This document shows positions 1-9,560 of a DNA stretch of 64,000 nt, one piece after another. Position 1 is the first letter of the stretch. Each line of letters opens with the position of its first letter. The translations under genes and the position numbers were made by a program. Origin of the DNA: Sthenelais limicola (Eukaryota > Annelida > Polychaeta > Phyllodocida > Sigalionidae); assembly GCA_942159475.1 (NCBI GenBank), contig OW804097.1, positions 8,089,685 through 8,153,684 of the forward strand, read 5' to 3'. The notes beneath the pieces are model-generated. The model was not told the DNA's origin. It made no database searches and saw only the letters and a list, made by a program, of their open reading frames with translations.

Positions 1-63
1 TTTGATCTGAGACAACAGTAAATTTTATTAACATTCTATGGTGAAATCATACTTAAATAATTT

Positions 64-217
64 TCTTGACCGCATTTTGGGGGATATTTGGTGAAGTTGA
101 ATTGTGCATTTTCTAACACCCCATTTGTGGGTCAGATTTTTGTCTTACCGGTAAATGTGGGGTTTTTGAGAGGATTGGTGAAGGCGAATTGTACATTTTC
201 TAAAAAAATATGACCCA
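64..217 (+). repeat. MITE-A right-half fragments (GGGTCAGA family)
   Basis: Two degraded pieces of the right half of the GGGTCAGA-ended MITE that recurs through the window. The words GAAGGCGAATTGTACATTTTC and a final GACCCA are recognisable near 180-217. No complete left end is seen, so this is a relic. Confidence 0.6.
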
Positions 218-477
218 TGTATTAGTACGCACTGTACATTCATAATATTAGATTTCATTAATTGCAATTATTTTTTCAATTATTTATAACACAACAGTGT
301 ACTAGAGGGTCTCCGCGGTTTTGAAAAAAAAAGAATTTCCAGGTTTTTCAAGGCACGTATTAGTGATTTTTGACGGGACCAGGGGGTTGTAATTAATGTT
401 ATTCATAGACCAATTGATGTAGTAGGCCTTATTTAACAAGTTTAATATTCAGATTTTATATCATTTTTTCAACTTTT

Positions 478-620
478 ACTTGGAGATTCAGCCTGTGTCT
501 GTGTAAGGGGAGAGAGGAGCGAGTCAGAGCATCTTTGAACATTTCTGGGATTAGCATAGCCGCCATTTTGTATCTTGATTCGCATGAAATTATGGGAGTA
601 ATGGTACAATAAAATCCATA
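478..620 (+). repeat. Dispersed repeat, copy 1 of a ~140-bp direct repeat
   Basis: Sequence beginning ACTTGGAGATTCAG and containing TAGCCGCCATTTTGTATCTT recurs almost unchanged at 1205-1348. It abuts a second dispersed family (585-870). Probably part of an older DNA transposon; no coding content is seen. Confidence 0.7.
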
Positions 621-870
621 GAAAAAATGCTATGTTCAGCATGGAATATTTATCAATGATCTAATGTCAACATTCATGCATTTTACATGTTTTCATAGCA
701 CAAACCTCCATCTCTCCCATCACGCATTTGGTTTTCATAGATCATTTATATGATATTGGTGAAAACATTCTTGCAATTTTTGATAAAAATGTTCCTAAAT
801 ATTTGTATGTCAGATTTGAACTGAATCTATCCCAGCATGCACTGTCATAGACATGCGCAGTGAGACATGC
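585..870 (+). repeat. Family-C dispersed repeat (ends near GACATGCGCAGTG)
   Basis: About 285 bp sharing the block TCAGCATGGAATATTTA, the word TGATATTGGTGAAAA and the end AGACATGCGCAGTG with 13877-14190 and, in reverse orientation, 37925-38240. Likely a non-autonomous DNA element; no ORF of note. Confidence 0.6.
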
Positions 871-1204
871 AAATCCGCTATCATGGAACTAATGGTACAA
901 TATGAATTCCTTCTGCCAGGTTCGACCATATCTTTCTTTGCTCTTTTTTCCTTTCACTGCCACCTATGTTGATTTTTTCTAACCCGATTCTCGATTTTAA
1001 ATCGTACATTATAGGAAGTAGATCCATTTTACCCTCATTGAAGAGCTTCTGCAGGATAACCCAGTTGATAACTCTATACTCTGGATTGTGTATTACATAC
1101 CTCTATACCAAATAAAATATCCTTTACCGAGAACACAACTTTGTTTCCTTTCTTACAGAAAAATCTCTCACCATTTGTTTTTATGGTTATATGTTCTAGC
1201 TCGT

Positions 1205-1348
1205 ACTTGGAGATTCAGTCTGTGTCTGTGTAAGGTGAGAGAGGAGCGAGTCAGAGCGTCCTTAAACATTTCTGGGATTAGCATAGCCGCCATTTTGTAT
1301 CTTGATTCGCATGTAATTATGGAACTAATGATACAATATAAATTCCTT
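1205..1348 (+). repeat. Dispersed repeat, copy 2 of the ~140-bp direct repeat
   Basis: Second copy of the 478-620 sequence, offset about 727 bp, with roughly ten substitutions. It sits just upstream of a full MITE copy. Confidence 0.7.
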
Positions 1349-1600
1349 CAACCAATGCTAGCAATTCTTGTTTAGGGACAACAAAACAGGAACTCACAAT
1401 GATACAATATTTGTATCATTAATGTCTGGGCCTGTAAATGAAATAATAAAAACAATACAGGAATTTATAAAGTATAGTTTTATTTCCATTTTCAACATTT
1501 CACAAAGATATCTTATCAAATATAGGAATTGGACCATTGTGTGTATACGCTCTATAGTCATCTGTAGCATCTCTTGGTCGAGTCTACACAGAGGAACATA

Positions 1601-1844
1601 TGGGTCAGATTTTCAGAAAATGTACAACTCAGAACTGGCAGCTCTACACATTTAGGAAATCCTCCTAAATTAGGCTGAAAAATGAAGAATACCAGGTATA
1701 TCTGAGTATATTTGGTATCACATTGATTTAAAGTATCAGTTCTGTTATGTTAAACTGCATTTTGAAACTAATTTTTGTCTTAAATGAGGGTTATTTGAGA
1801 GGATTGGCGAATTTGAATTGTACAATTTCTGAAAATCTGACCCA
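1601..1844. mobile_element. MITE-A copy, full length
   Basis: Terminal inverted repeats TGGGTCAGATTTTCAGAAAA and its complement bound about 244 bp with no coding capacity. The flanks read CATA before and TATA after, compatible with a TA target duplication as made by Tc1/mariner-type transposases. Subfamily A, with the interior words GGTATATCTGAGTATATTTGG and TTAAATGAGGGTTATTTGAG. Confidence 0.85.
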
Positions 1845-2207
1845 TATACAGACGTGCAGCCAGAGAAGGATTACTCATGTAACTGTTTATAATAAATAAA
1901 AGTATTTCTTAATTCAATTAAATTCAACGATAACTTACGGGTTAACATTATCTATATTTTTACCATGTACTGTCTTCGGAAATAAACAATATACATACAT
2001 ACATGTCCGATTGTCCAGTGAAAAATTTGACTTTTAATCAATTTAGCCATGAAATACCAGTTTTTTGCCGTGTTTACTTAGCTGGCTGCCATTTTTTAGA
2101 TTTAAATAAACATTGTCCGCCGGCCAAATGCGGGTAGAAAATTATGCTGGCGGGTAAAAACAGCTTAAAACCACCAAGTTAGCCGCCCTTCTGTACATTA
2201 ATATTAA

Positions 2208-2210
<3 letters not shown>

Positions 2211-2251
<41 letters not shown>
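2211..2251. repeat. (AG)n microsatellite
   Basis: About 20 uninterrupted AG dinucleotides followed by a purine-rich AGGGAGGGGGGAGG tract. Apparent serine/leucine reading frames across it are artefacts of the dinucleotide. Confidence 0.95.
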
Positions 2252-2254
<3 letters not shown>

Positions 2255-2683
2255 GAGGGGGGAGGAAAGGGAAAGAGGGAGGGGGAGCAGTCAGGTCCAG
2301 CCGGCCACATTCCTCGATTAACCACAAAGCTAAGACTAAGGCAAAAAGTGTCAATGACCACCAAAACTTAGGGGTCCAAAACTGCCTTCTGAGCCAGACT
2401 GGGGAAGGAAAGTGGGTGAGAAAGCCAGAGGAGGAGGAAGAGACCTAGAAGTTTTGGTGGATGATATTGAATGGTAATTTCCTTCATTCATATGTTCAGA
2501 ACATTGTGCTCAAAATTAACGTCCCTTGTGATTTATTTGAGTGATTCAGTATTCAAGCATATTGTAATATCATGCCTATAAATAGCATGAGTCGATGAAC
2601 TTTAAATATATCAAGATCAAAATGTAATTTCGGTACTGAATAGAAGACAACCTGTACATTAACAACCCATGAGTACAACCTGT

Positions 2684-2779
2684 TACACTCTGTTCGAGAC
2701 CTACTTAGAGTAAACATCAAAGCGACCCAATGGTAACCCTTACGGCAAGCCGCTCCAAGTAGATCTCTAATAGAGTGTG
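2684..2779. repeat. 96-bp foldback repeat, copy 1
   Basis: Starts TACACTCTGTTCGAGAC and ends ATCTCTAATAGAGTGT, so the ends form an imperfect inverted repeat. The interior GACCCAATGGTAACCCT and CGGCAAGCCGCTCCAAGTAG is nearly identical in the second copy at 31173-31268, only about ten differences in 95 bp. Could be a very short MITE or a small structured RNA-derived repeat. Confidence 0.7.
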
Positions 2780-3028
2780 GTTTCATGTCAATTGTGTTTG
2801 TTTTGCCGTAATCTCTTTCTATAATATTGGGATTTCCAAAATATTGTTCTCTATTTTCCAATACAATTTATAATATCATATTCATCTGCAGTCATATATA
2901 TTTATTGAAAATGACAATATTAGACGGTTAAATAATAAAGGAGATGGAGAGAACTATATTTATATATACAACAAAGGTCGATTTGATGATTTATGGAAAT
3001 GAATTTTCAACAGCTTACAATACTGCAG

Positions 3029-3105
3029 GGTCTCCGCGGGACCTTGAAAGCCTTGAAGTAAAAAAAAGAAGAATTCAAGGCCTGGAATAGGCTTGAAAAC
3101 GGCCA
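3029..3105 (+). repeat. CAGGGTCTCCGCGG-type repeat end
   Basis: CAGGGTCTCCGCGGGACCTTG followed by a GCCTTGAA/AAGGCCT-rich stretch. Similar starts occur at 304 (GAGGGTCTCCGCGG) and 8379 (CAGGGTTCCCGCGG), so this is the end of a dispersed element. Confidence 0.5.
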
Positions 3106-3470
3106 CTGTACAGGGGAGATTAAAACAAATGACGGTCCATTCTATATAGTACTTATTGCCGGTAGGTCTGGGGCAAATTAAACACTACAATAAACTGTAC
3201 ACAAAGGTTAGTCCCAAAATCTACATGTAAAACCTGCCCGACGCCCAAATCAACACATCTCGGGCATTCTGTCGCACCCTGGTTGTGTTCTGTGAAACTA
3301 ACATTTCACCTCAGAAGTTGTTGCCATGACAACACATATTGAAGATCTAACCACTAATTTGCTAAAGAGTTATAGGGGAAGGTACTTGTCAGACATTATT
3401 CCCTCACACCATTGCTGAGTAGCTTAAATGCATCTGTGAGTTGGAAGTATATCTCTTAATGTGATCCCTC

Positions 3471-3645
3471 GCCTGTGCTGCCCTATAGCCACACACAGTA
3501 CATTCTGCTTAACAGCCTGTGCTGCCCTATAGTCACACACAGTACATTCAGGTTTGCAGCCTGTGCTACCCTATAGTCACACACAGTACATTCTGCTCAC
3601 CAGCCTGTGCTGTCCTATAGTCACATGCAATACATTTATGAGGCC
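3471..3645 (-). pseudogene. 44-bp tandem array of half zinc fingers
   Basis: Read on the minus strand, four units of exactly 44 bp (starts at 3471, 3515, 3559 and 3603 on the plus strand) each encode the CxxC half of a C2H2 finger (TVCDYRAAQA-like) without the His half. Because 44 is not a multiple of three, no frame reads through the array. It lies directly downstream of the zinc-finger exon and appears to be its decayed 3' end. Confidence 0.7.
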
Positions 3646-4380
3646 TGTTTTCCAGTGTGTGTTCTCATGTGTCTCCTTAGGTGTTCAGATCTTGCTGCCC
3701 TATAGTCACAGTAAGTACACTCATAAGGTTTTTCCCCAGTATGTTTTCGCATGTGTCGCTTCAGGTGCTCAGGCCGTGCTGCCCTATAGTCACACTCAGT
3801 ACATTCATGAGGCTTATCTCCAGTATGCCTTTTCATGTGCCTCTTCAGATGCTCAGGCCGTGCTGCCCTATAGTCACACTCAATACATATATAAGGCCTC
3901 TCTCCCGTATGATTTTTTGCTTGTTCCTTCAGGGCTCCAGTCTCTACTGCCGTATAGTCAAACTCAGTACATTTCGTGGGCTTTTCTTCAGTATGCGTTT
4001 GCATGTGAATCCTCAGGTGTCCAGCCTCTGCTGCCCTATAGTCACATACAGTACATTTATAAGGCTTTTCTCCAGTTTGGGTGTTCATGTCAATCCTCGG
4101 GTGCCCAGAGCTTGCTGCCTGTGCCCGCGCTTCAGCACAGTACATCATGTGTATTTGCAGGTGTTTAGCCTCTGCTGACCTATAGTCACACTCAGTACAT
4201 TTATGTGCCTTCTCTTCAGTATGGGGTTTCATGTGTTTCTCCATGTCTGCTGTCCTATAGTCACACACAGTACATTTGTTTCCTCTCAGCCCTGTATAAG
4301 CAAATGTTTCTCTAAACGACCGGTCCCTGTTGTGAAGTTTCTCCCCGGTATGAGTCACCAGCTGCTTCACTTCTCTTCCC
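3636..4380 (-). CDS. C2H2 zinc-finger protein, 3' coding exon (partly degenerate)
   Basis: Minus-strand exon encoding about eight C2H2-type units of the C-x2-C-x12-H-x3-H kind joined by TGEKP-like linkers. The exon probably begins at 4380, after the acceptor TCTCTATCTACTTGCAG; codons upstream of that are intronic and no upstream coding exon was identified. Four fingers near the C-terminus are intact, three with fingertip cores RPEHLKRH or RSEHLRRH. Earlier units are damaged: one has only nine residues between the second Cys and first His, one ends in Cys (HMMYC), one has lost its cysteines, and one has Cys to Phe and His to Gln changes. The last unit runs into a one-base insertion relative to the consensus linker and stops at GKQAS. 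By family it would be a nuclear DNA-binding protein; target unknown. It may be a decaying gene. Confidence 0.75.
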
Positions 4381-4748
4381 CTGCAAGTAGATAGAGACAA
4401 TTAGTTTACATAAATAGGACATCATAATATTTCTCATTATATTATTCAAAATGAAGAGTTTCCTTACAATACATTGTTATATAAGGGATAACCTATTCAT
4501 AGCAACATTATACACATTTTAGGGTCACAATATATACACAATATTGAACATTCTAAAATTAATCAAATGTATGAGAGTCATTTCCAGCCAAAATGAAGTT
4601 CTTCTATTTCCAACAAAGGCTTGATGCTTCAAGAAAGAGAAGCCTACTTCATTTTCAGACTGAAATACAAAATATTATCATTATTTGAAATACCATAGGC
4701 CATGTCACAAATTGACTTCAGTGCCACACCAGGAGTGGTGGTAATTAT

Positions 4749-4861
4749 AGCAAATGGCACGATGGAGGGTTCAAACTGATTGAGACACATACAAAAATGG
4801 GACAAACCCCTTCTTTGATGGTGTCGAGATCAGTTTGAACCCAAACAGAGTGCCATTTGCT
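4749..4861. mobile_element. Palindromic MITE (AGCAAATGGCAC ends)
   Basis: Left end AGCAAATGGCAC and right end GTGCCATTTGCT are exact inverted repeats. The inner arms GAGGGTTCAAACTGAT and ATCAGTTTGAACCC pair as well, making nearly the whole element a hairpin. A related copy lies at 13290-13410. Confidence 0.85.
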
Positions 4862-4883
4862 ATTTATTACACACTGTATTTTA

Positions 4884-5828
4884 CAGGGTTCTAACCAGGA
4901 CTTTTTCTCAGAGTGGTGCAAATCGGCGATCCCAGCCCTTTTGCGGCAGGTATGGGGGGTTCTCCCCCCAGAAAATTTTGGACTCATACTTTTAAAATGG
5001 TGCATTCTGGTGCATTTGCAAGGAATACATATATATACTTCCTAACATTTGTATTTGAAGGCTATTTTACAGAATCAGGCTCTAAATCATCAAACTATTA
5101 ATCATCATGATTAATAGTTCTAAGAAGATGTTCTAACCAGAAATATTACTCAGTGGGGGAAGCTGGTGCATAACCTTGCGAGCGCCAAAGGTGCAAAGCC
5201 CTGTATCTGGGTTGAGTCAGGGGGTTTTTCCCCTTGGAAAATTTTGAAAACATAATTGATCATTAATTAATTCCTTAAATTATAAAATAGCCTTTTTACT
5301 GTGTGTTTTAACTCTACTTAGTATGAAAATACATGTTTTTTTGACCGACAGTTATCTCCAAACGCATAATTTCAAATGTATTTATTTCATATTTAAATGA
5401 GAGCAAATACATTACAAAAATCGTTACATTAAAGCAACAATATTACTTCATACTGATGTCACATTTTCTTCATTGTAGAAGAATTTGTAATAGCGATTTA
5501 GCAACTCTCAGTGAAGGCATGATGGGTCGTTGTCAAAATGGCAGCCATATTTCGTTGACATTTGCTTTTAAAATTTATATTACAGAAAAACTTACTGTAG
5601 TATTGGGAAGATATTATCTTTTCTATCAAATCAAATATCAAGCAACATATGCCCCAATTCTCATTATTCTAGCATGGTAGAACTGAGAAAAGATTTGATG
5701 TCTCATTTACTTTATCAAACATGTTAATGGTTCGTCAGTTTTTGTTTTAAATTTTTTTTTGTCAAATTGTCAGCGCGGCGGCAGGTTCTCTCAGCGCGGC
5801 GCCGCGCCGCGCTTTAGTTAGAACCCTG
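4884..5828. mobile_element. hAT-like non-autonomous element with CAGGGTTCTAAC ends
   Basis: A perfect 12-bp inverted repeat CAGGGTTCTAAC / GTTAGAACCCTG bounds 945 bp. The interior holds a second TTCTAACCAG at about 5130, a GAGCGCCAAAGG segment, and the GC-rich block CAGCGCGGCGGCAGG near the right end. CAGGG ends are typical of hAT elements. It interrupts a family-D repeat (compare the uninterrupted copy at 13,410-13,440). A clean 8-bp target duplication is not visible (GTATTTTA versus CTGTAATT). No transposase ORF. A rearranged copy on the other strand spans 9270-11090. Confidence 0.7.
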
Positions 5829-6095
5829 CTGTAATTGGATGTTAAAAAGTAAATTTAGCCCAATGTTTCACTCAATGAAGCTTGATTAACTGGAACTTGT
5901 GGGCCTAAGTTACATGGTCGGGGACAACGTCATTTGTTTCAGGTTTGTAGGTCAGGCCTACGCTGCACCAATGAGATCGCATCATTTAGGCATATGTAAT
6001 CATAGGAGCCCAAACTGATCGCATGAACAGTTTGGATTGGCCAAGCTACACCCCTGAACTGCACCTTTCTAACTGCTCATGTGCGTAATAATGAC
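5829..6095 (+). repeat. Family-D dispersed repeat, copy 1
   Basis: TTGGATGTTAAAAAGT, GTAGGTCAGGCCTACGCTGC and ACTGCACCTTTCT(A/T)ACTGCTCA are shared in order with 13421-13880. In both copies a palindromic AGCAAATGGCAC MITE sits upstream, so the MITE and family D are probably one composite element. Confidence 0.7.
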
Positions 6096-6184
6096 CCAAA
6101 CCGACATTCACCATGATTTGATGGTGATTTCATAATCATGTATGATACTGTCTTCTAAATATGTATGATACCATCTTTTAAAGG

Positions 6185-6225
6185 AAAAATCAAAAAGGGC
6201 TCATGTCGCCCGAAATGTTGAACTC
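6185..6225 (+). other. Relic of a GGGC...GCCCGAAA hairpin motif
   Basis: AAGGGCTCATGTCGCCCGAAA followed by TGTTG resembles the stem II/GAAA portion of hammerhead-like sequences, with the CUGANGA box lost. Compare 10576-10605. Weak evidence. Confidence 0.25.
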
Positions 6226-6761
6226 AATAGACAGAACTCCATGATACAACACACCAATTTTTTAATTGGGAAGGTAGAATAACATGTCAGCTATGTATAT
6301 GCAGCTATATATGCGACTAAATTGTCAGCGTTTTCCCCACAGGCTTCTATAGTGAATAGTAGTACATTTCAACGGTCCCTGAAATAAAAACTAATCCAAT
6401 GACATATGGTTTTTGGGGCTTTTGATTTCCCACAACCATGTTTTTTCTAAATCCAAAGTTTAAACAAATTCCATGATTCATTCATTTTGATTAAACACTG
6501 GCATTTACATTTAAACTTATATACAGTAGTGGCCCAGTGGAATTAAATTTTAGAGGATTTATTTTTTTCATGAGCCCCACACCCCTGGTCTGTATTCGAG
6601 ATAAGGCTTTTGAACAGGTCCCGGCTTAACAATGGGCCACTACAGTACTTCAGTTACCATTTATGTTACACCAGTCACATCACAAGGTACAACACAATTC
6701 TCTAAATATCTAGCACAATAAACATCAACTAGAAAAATTATTACATGTCTCTTTTTGATGT

Positions 6762-7745
6762 TCAACAATTGTAACAATGTGCTCTCATGTGTCTCTCCAG
6801 GTATCCAGCCATTGTTGCCCTATAGTCGCACACTGTACATTTATAGGGCTTTTCTTCAGTATGTGTCCTCATGTGTCTCTTCAGGACTCGAGCATGTACT
6901 GTACTATAGTCACACTCAGTACATTTATGGGGCTTTTCTCCAGTTTGTTTATAAGAACTTTTTCCTATATGTGTTCTCATGTGTCTCTTAAGGCTGTCAG
7001 CCTGTGCTGCCCTATAGTCACACACAGTACATTTATAAGGCTTTTCTCCAGTGTGTTTTCTCATATGTACCCTCAGGGCTCCAGCCTGTGCTGCCCTATA
7101 GTCACACACAGTACATTTATAAGGCTTTTCTCCAGCGTGTTTTCTCATGTGTCTCTTCAGGACTCGAGGCTCTTCTGTGCTAAAGTAACACACAGTACAT
7201 TGAAAAGGCTTTTCTTCAGTATGTGTCCTCATGTGATCCCTCAGGCTTCCAGCATGTGCTGCCCTATAGTCACACTCAATGCATTTATATGGCTTTACCC
7301 CATTGTGCTTTTTCATGATATGTGTCCTCAGGCCTCCAGCCTGCGCTGCTGTATAGTCACACTCAGTACATTTAAATGGCTTTTCTCCAGTGTGTGTTCT
7401 TAGGTGTCTCTGTAGGACTCCAGCATGTGGTGCCCTATAGCCACACACAATACATCTAAATTTCGTCTCACCAGTGTGAATGAGCAAATGTTTCTCTAAC
7501 TTTTCGCTCTCCGTAAACCCTTCAACACACACCCTACAGTTGTGTAGTTTCAACCCTGTATGAGTCACATTGTGTGGTTTATCCTCTGTATGAGTCACAT
7601 TGTGTAGTTTATCCCCTGTATGAGTCACACTGTGTAGTTTATCCCCTGTATGAGTCACATTGTGTACATTAGCCACCAGTAGAGTAGGTACACAAGTCAC
7701 ACTTGTAGCATTTGCTGCCCGTCCTGTCTCCATGAGTATGTTCAT
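6762..7745 (-). CDS. C2H2 zinc-finger protein with nine fingers
   Basis: A 327-residue minus-strand reading frame ending at 6762. The chosen start is the ATG at 7745, because an in-frame TAG lies 18-20 nt upstream in the same exon; a plausible 3' splice site (ATATTTGCAG) near 7802 suggests a non-coding 5' exon further upstream. The N-terminal ~35 residues show no domain. They are followed by four near-identical 10-residue repeats VTHTGDKLHN with no fingers between them. Nine C2H2 fingers follow; finger 1 is divergent (CRVC...H-x3-H), finger 3 has H-x4-H spacing, and a finger-free insert (IGKSSYKQTGEKP) precedes finger 8. Several fingers carry the CDYRAAQAG core. Probably a nuclear DNA-binding protein; target unknown. 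It is a paralogue of the exon at 3636-4380. Confidence 0.85.
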   Translation of the reverse strand: MNILMETGRAANATSVTCVPTLLVANVHNVTHTGDKLHSVTHTGDKLHNVTHTEDKPHNVTHTGLKLHNCRVCVEGFTESEKLEKHLLIHTGETKFRCIVCGYRAPHAGVLQRHLRTHTGEKPFKCTECDYTAAQAGGLRTHIMKKHNGVKPYKCIECDYRAAHAGSLRDHMRTHTEEKPFQCTVCYFSTEEPRVLKRHMRKHAGEKPYKCTVCDYRAAQAGALRVHMRKHTGEKPYKCTVCDYRAAQADSLKRHMRTHIGKSSYKQTGEKPHKCTECDYSTVHARVLKRHMRTHTEEKPYKCTVCDYRATMAGYLERHMRAHCYNC

Positions 7746-7802
7746 GTGCCAACAGCCAAGATACTAAAGGGTGATTGCGTCACACTTCCACTTCTGAAAC
7801 CC
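7746..7802 (-). other. Probable 5' UTR part of the nine-finger exon with 3' splice site
   Basis: On the minus strand a pyrimidine/AT-rich tract ending TTTGCAG precedes GGTTTCAGAAGTGGAAG. The segment has an in-frame stop before the ATG at 7745, so it would be untranslated. No matching upstream exon was found. Confidence 0.45.
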
Positions 7803-8040
7803 TGCAAATATGTATATTATATGTTAATATACAACTAATTTATATATATAAATTTCTGCCCTACTCTAATTGTCACATAATTGTGACAGACAGTCCATCC
7901 CAGGCAAACCAATATTTTCCAGCCCAAATTGTTATAAAAACTGTGTACAACTTTGGCAATACTGTTTGGATTGAGTTTAGACTTAGAAACTGATGCTCTT
8001 CCCAACTAATAAAAACCACAATCGTGACAATGTGTCGTAA

Positions 8041-8258
8041 CAGCAGGGTTGGAAAAATCGCTTCAAAAAGTGGTTGTCCTCAGGACAACCACTTTTCAAA
8101 ATATGGTTGTCCAACATATATATCAAAATCAAAATCAATATATATCAAAATGTGGTTGTCCGACATATATATCACAAAGTATGTGGTTGTCCACTCACAC
8201 TAAAGATAGGTAAAACCTGGTTGTCCGGCGGAAGCCCATAGATTCATTTGTGGCTGTC
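8041..8258 (+). repeat. Cluster of GTGGTTGTCC motifs
   Basis: Within 220 bp the decamer (G/A)TGGTTGTCC, or one-base variants, occurs about six times on the plus strand, plus once inverted (GGACAACCAC), giving one perfect palindrome GTGGTTGTCCTCAGGACAACCAC split around TCA. Spacers are AT-rich (ACATATATATCA). The array is not strictly periodic. It may be one end of a DNA transposon carrying transposase-binding motifs. Confidence 0.6.
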
Positions 8259-8263
8259 CACAA

Positions 8264-8522
8264 CAGTGTGCAACATAGTGAATTTGGAGATGAGAGACCC
8301 TCGGTCTCGGCCAAATTGTAACAGTGGAGACCGAAAAGATTTACAGAGACCAACAAAAAGTCTGGGTTATAGACAGGGTTCCCGCGGTCCAGAGCACTTT
8401 GAATATTTTATCACTTGGATATTTCATTGGAGACCGTCGGGCCCTGACAAATATGAATCTCAGAGACCGACGAAAATTCTGTGGAGACCTGGGTGTCGGT
8501 CTCTGGGTTATGTTGCACACTG
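8264..8522. mobile_element. Short TIR element (CAGTGTGCAACATA ends)
   Basis: CAGTGTGCAACATA at 8264-8277 and TATGTTGCACACTG at 8509-8522 are exact inverted repeats around 259 bp rich in GAGACCG/CGGTCTC words (at least six). No coding capacity is evident; apparent ORFs in several frames are products of the repeated words. Likely a MITE. Confidence 0.65.
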
Positions 8523-9269
8523 CCACAGGGCTAACATGGGTGGTGCAGACAACCGGGCCGTGGGATTTTACACACAGGTCAGTGCACCATGTTTTCAATC
8601 AGAGATGACTGGAACTTACATCATATGCTGATTAAAAACACTACTCTACAGGCCAGTTCTCTCATATTCTGCACATCCTCTTCCAAGAATGTACCGTAAG
8701 CATCACAAAATATTATAGATTAAGGACATATTTTCAGTCATTGTTTGAGTTTTTAGTCTCAAACTTAAGAAGTCTGAACTTCCCGATTTCACTGAGGCTT
8801 ATGGACGACTTTATATACAATTTGGTCAGATTGGATTGGTGATTTCCGGTCACAATCCATGTTGCAACTGGAAGCAATCTGTGTTGGTCGATCACAGTGC
8901 CATATGTAAAAATGGCGTCAGCCAGGGGAGTCTTACAGCATATCATTGATTCATCCCTACACCCTCCTACACCCCTGGAGCGGGGACAGATACAGCTCCT
9001 TCAGAAATACAGCAGAATCAGCCCCATATCTCAATGTCCCATATCTTAGTATGCCTAACCTACTTAATTATTGATGATTTTGTCTCTGATTATAAGTAAA
9101 TTCTAGGTTTAGTAACATTATTGAGTACTTTTCACCGCAATTCACACAATGTGTCAACATGGACCAATAATGATAGATGCCATCTCATGAAAACTTAAAT
9201 AAATTTGGTGTGTTTTGTGATTATTGAAAGTTTCTTTAGACTCGCTGAAGTTGTTGGGGCGCTACATTT

Positions 9270-9560
9270 CAGGGTTCTAAAGCGCGGCGCTGAGAGAAGC
9301 TGCCGCCGCGCTGACAATTTGACAACAAAAAATAAATAAAAAAAATATCTTTTTTAAAAACAAAAACAGACGAAGCATTTGTTCAGATGCTAAATATGCT
9401 TGATATGTTTCATAAAGTAAAGGACATCAAATGTTTTCTCCAACATGACAGAAGATCAAAAATATTATTCCTGCATTATTTCAAGGAGTTATATAAGGTG
9501 CCTGAGATTGATATTCTGAATATAATTCATGCTACCCTATACAATTTTCTCTAAAATCAT
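9270..9560 (-). mobile_element. hAT-like element, inverted copy, distal part
   Basis: CAGGGTTCTAAAGCGCGGCG and the following CTGACAATTTGACAAC, then a segment containing CATAAAGTAAAGGACATCAAATG, match the reverse complement of 5680-5828. It continues as the same element at 10,700-11,090 after about 1.1 kb of unrelated sequence. Confidence 0.6.

Noticed and set aside
2142..2364. Minus-strand serine/leucine repeat protein
   Set aside because: Produced by the (AG)n microsatellite; no other coding support.
3554..4394. Plus-strand open frames of 165-204 codons over the zinc-finger exon
   Set aside because: They are antisense shadows of the minus-strand C2H2 array; their repeated SYS/VSLQVS pattern only mirrors the finger repeat.
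6755..7403. Plus-strand open frames over the nine-finger exon
   Set aside because: Antisense shadows of the zinc-finger coding sequence.
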